Source of the DNA: Gammaproteobacteria bacterium
GTDB taxonomy: Bacteria; Pseudomonadota; Gammaproteobacteria; Steroidobacterales; Woeseiaceae
NCBI GenBank assembly: GCA_029884165.1
Contig: JAOUIH010000030.1
Span: forward strand, 1 to 35,613
DNA: 35,613 bases
Direction: 5' to 3'
Of the stretch, positions 33,459 through 35,613 are shown one piece after another (position 1 is the stretch's first letter; each line of letters starts with the position of its first letter). The position numbers and the translations under genes are program-made. The notes beneath the pieces are model-generated. The model worked only from the letters and a program-made list of their open reading frames with translations. It did not search any database and was not told the origin of the DNA.

Positions 33459-34020
33459 TCAATCGTATTCTCAGCACGTCGATATTCGCCTGGCGCAGCC
33501 GGCTGCGGATCCGGTTGAGCTGGTCGAGGTCGCTGATCGGGCCGATCCGGACGCGATGAAAAGTCCGATCATCGATGGACACTCGCTGGATTCGGGACTC
33601 GATACCCTGCAAGGCTAGCTCGGCCCGGCGCCGGTCCGCGTCCTCGTAACGCGAGAATGAACCGGCCTGCAGGACATACGTGCCGGGCTCGTCGACGACC
33701 GCCGCCGCCGAGTCCTTCGTGACGTCGGGTTCCTGCTCGGGGATGACCACCTCGAAGTTCGGCAGCATGTCGTAGAAGTCGAAGCGGCGCTGCGACGCCT
33801 CCGCCGAACTCCCGGCCTGCGAGGTCGTTTCTTCGCGGACACTCTGCGGTACGCCCGCGGTTTGCGCGACCGGCTGCGATGGCACGACACGAGTACGGTC
33901 CTTGACATAGATTGCCAGCGCCACCGACAGACCGATGGCCAGACCGAACAGCATCCAGACCCAGCCCGGATAATCCTCGCTGTGGCCTGTCCGGCCCTGT
34001 TTTCTGCGCCTGCGGCTCAT
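33451..34020 (-). CDS. SPOR-domain membrane protein (FtsN-like)
   Basis: The 189-residue protein has a basic cytoplasmic N-terminus (SRRRRKQGR), one membrane helix (about 20-40), a low-complexity periplasmic linker and a SPOR domain at about 112-188 (YVLQAGSFSRYEDADRRRAELALQGI, then FHRVRIGPISDLDQLNRIRSRL). SPOR domains bind denuded glycan strands at the division septum. The layout and the place directly after argS match FtsN-like proteins in gammaproteobacteria; whether it is the essential FtsN cannot be decided here. It starts 3 bases after the argS stop. Confidence 0.9.
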   Translation of the reverse strand: MSRRRRKQGRTGHSEDYPGWVWMLFGLAIGLSVALAIYVKDRTRVVPSQPVAQTAGVPQSVREETTSQAGSSAEASQRRFDFYDMLPNFEVVIPEQEPDVTKDSAAAVVDEPGTYVLQAGSFSRYEDADRRRAELALQGIESRIQRVSIDDRTFHRVRIGPISDLDQLNRIRSRLRQANIDVLRIRLSD

Positions 34021-34023
34021 CGC

Positions 34024-35613
34024 TTACATCGAATCCGGTGCGGATACGCCTATGATCCCGAGGCCGCTAGCAATGACGGACCGCGTGGCGCTGATTAGGG
34101 TAAGCCGCGCGTTACGCAGCGCAGCGTCGTCCGCGATGAACGTATGCGCGTTGTAATAAGTATGGAAGTCGTTGGCCAGGTCGCGAAGGTAATGCACCAG
34201 GTGTTGGGGCGCGCGGTTCTGGGCGGCCAGCTCGATGATTTCCGGGTAACGGCTGAGCGAGGACATCAGGGACTTTTCGTGGGGCTCGACCAGTCGATCC
34301 AGGCTCTGGAGTCCTGCCGCCCGGTCGAAGTCGAGACCCTTCTCCGCCAGCTGGCGGAAGACGCTCGCCACTCGCGCGTGCGCATACTGAATGTAATAGA
34401 CGGGGTTGTCGTTGGAGCGGCTCTTCGCCAGCTCCAGGTCGAAGTCGAGATGCTGGTCGTTCGACCGCATGACGTAGAAAAACCGTGCGGCGTCGTTGCC
34501 TGTTTCCTCGCGGAGCTGCCGCAGCGTGATGAACTCTCCGGAGCGAGTAGACATCTGCTGCTTTTCTCCGCCCCTGTAGAGCGTGACAAACTGTACCAGC
34601 GGGACTTCGAGGCAGTCACCCGGGTAGCCCATGGCCTCCAGCCCTGCCCGCACTCGCGCGACATAGCCATGATGATCAGCGCCGAGCACGTCTATAAGGT
34701 GATCGTAGCCGCGGCGGCGCTTGTCGTAATGATAGGCGATGTCGGAGGCGAAGTAGGTCTTCTTGCCGTTCTCCCTCACGACAACGCGATCCTTTTCGTC
34801 GCCGTAGTCGGTTGCCCGGAACCAGGTCGCCCCTTCTTTCACATACAGCATGCGCCGTTCGCGCAGCAGGTCCAGCGCCTCGTCGATCCTGCCATCGGTG
34901 GTCAGGCTCTGCTCGGAGAACCAGCGGTCGTAGGTAACGCCGAATTCCTCGAGATCGTTTTCGATGTCAACCCGGATAGACTCCAGCGACTGCTGCCGCA
35001 CGGAATCGAAGACTTTGTCGCCAAGTACCTCCTGTGCGCGGAGGATCATCGCGCCGATATGGCTCTCGCGATCGCCCTCCGGCTCGTCCGGCGGCAGGCC
35101 ATCGGTAAGACGGCTTACGTCAACGTCAGGGACCATCGAGGTATCGATGGTCGCGGCGATGTCCCGGATGTAATCGCCGCGATAGCCGCCGCGCGGTATG
35201 CGAACTGCCTGGCCGCGAAGCTCGAGCGCACGCAGCAGCGTGCTGACGCCGAGTATGTCCATCTGCCGCCCTGCGTCGTTGACGTAGTACTCGCGGTCCA
35301 CGACGTAGCCGACCGCCTCCAGCAGGTTACCGACGGTCGCGCCGAAAGCGGCGTGCCGCCCGTGGCCCACGTGCAGGGGCCCGGTGGGATTTGCGGACAC
35401 GAATTCGAGCAGCACCTTCGGTGCGGCGCGCCTGGGCTGCCGGCCGTACTCTTCGCCGGCCTCGACGATCGCCGCTATCTCATGGCGGAACGCCGCGTCG
35501 CTGACGAAGAAATTGATAAAGCCCGGGCCGGCGATCTCGGCCTTGTCCAGGAGGTCGCTCTCCGGCAGCGCCTCGATGATCCGGCCGGCAAGTTCGCGCG
35601 GGTTGCTGCCGTC
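34024..35613 (-). CDS. argS: Arginyl-tRNA synthetase (5' end outside window)
   Basis: The last 529 residues are in the window; the reading frame runs open to base 35613. By comparison with E. coli ArgS (577 residues), about 50 N-terminal residues are missing. The HIGH motif appears as HVGHGRHAA, just after LLEFVSANPTGPL. The KMSKS counterpart is QMSTRSG. GNDAARFFYVMRSNDQHLDFDLELAKS and the C-terminal anticodon-binding helix bundle (VHYLRDLANDFHTYYN) follow the family. The enzyme charges tRNA-Arg. It is the first visible gene of the argS-SPOR-capA run. Confidence 0.97.
   Translation of the reverse strand, partial: DGSNPRELAGRIIEALPESDLLDKAEIAGPGFINFFVSDAAFRHEIAAIVEAGEEYGRQPRRAAPKVLLEFVSANPTGPLHVGHGRHAAFGATVGNLLEAVGYVVDREYYVNDAGRQMDILGVSTLLRALELRGQAVRIPRGGYRGDYIRDIAATIDTSMVPDVDVSRLTDGLPPDEPEGDRESHIGAMILRAQEVLGDKVFDSVRQQSLESIRVDIENDLEEFGVTYDRWFSEQSLTTDGRIDEALDLLRERRMLYVKEGATWFRATDYGDEKDRVVVRENGKKTYFASDIAYHYDKRRRGYDHLIDVLGADHHGYVARVRAGLEAMGYPGDCLEVPLVQFVTLYRGGEKQQMSTRSGEFITLRQLREETGNDAARFFYVMRSNDQHLDFDLELAKSRSNDNPVYYIQYAHARVASVFRQLAEKGLDFDRAAGLQSLDRLVEPHEKSLMSSLSRYPEIIELAAQNRAPQHLVHYLRDLANDFHTYYNAHTFIADDAALRNARLTLISATRSVIASGLGIIGVSAPDSM

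Noticed and set aside
1..35613. CRISPR arrays, insertion sequences, prophage genes, tRNA or rRNA genes
   Set aside because: I looked through all gaps between genes and found no spaced repeats, transposase motifs, terminal inverted repeats or cloverleaf-like sequence.

Overview
The window is about 35.6 kb of GC-rich (roughly 63% by eye), densely coded bacterial chromosome. Gene order and family content point to a gammaproteobacterium: def-fmt-rsmB runs divergently from lysM-dprA-smg-topA-tsaC-hemF, rsmB is followed by DUF4390-ntrY-ntrX, and argS is next to a SPOR-domain gene. A little-cultured order such as Woeseiales, Steroidobacterales or Chromatiales would fit, but I cannot place it more precisely by eye. 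I saw no insertion sequence, integrase, CRISPR array, rRNA or tRNA.

Region 1 (1-2751, plus strand) starts with the 3' end of an ECF-type sigma factor, coupled by an ATGA overlap to a DUF3379 membrane anti-sigma factor with an H-X3-C-X2-C zinc motif. Next, behind its own terminator and promoter-like sequence, is a secreted protein resembling HvfA, with ten EGxCG motifs. HvfA proteins are precursors that MNIO/DUF692 enzymes convert into copper-binding oxazolone/thioamide peptides, but no modifying enzyme lies in the window. This sigma/anti-sigma/precursor cluster is the most unusual part. It is followed by tag (3-methyladenine glycosylase I) and a small membrane protein.

Region 2 (2744-8117, minus strand) is a compact five-gene run: one-pore potassium channel, AI-2E/PerM permease, NodT-type outer-membrane lipoprotein, HlyD-type periplasmic adaptor and DUF2955/FUSC-like inner-membrane protein. 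The last three resemble an aromatic-acid type tripartite exporter. A 1164-residue AsmA-family protein (8228-11722) is divergent from this run.

Region 3 (11772-17025, minus strand) holds a secreted S8 protease with a PA insert, then a DHDPS-family lyase only 3 bases downstream, then a DUF481 outer-membrane protein preceded by a strong hairpin.

Region 4 (17229-27190) is housekeeping. On the minus strand are a LysM lipoprotein, an N-terminally short dprA, smg, topA (repeat-type C-terminus with a lysine-rich tail), tsaC and hemF. On the plus strand are def, fmt and rsmB. The two arms diverge from a 226-bp intergenic region holding a consensus extended -10 box whose complement is also -10-like.

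Region 5 (27195-32264, plus strand) continues the rsmB transcript with DUF4390, ntrY and ntrX, then a small membrane protein and an exported cupin-like protein. NtrX has a damaged AAA+ core: Walker A lysine to arginine, no GAFTGA loop, altered Walker B. Region 6 (32253-35613, minus strand) is argS (5' end outside the window), a SPOR-domain protein and a CapA-family lipoprotein, tightly packed and convergent on the cupin gene.
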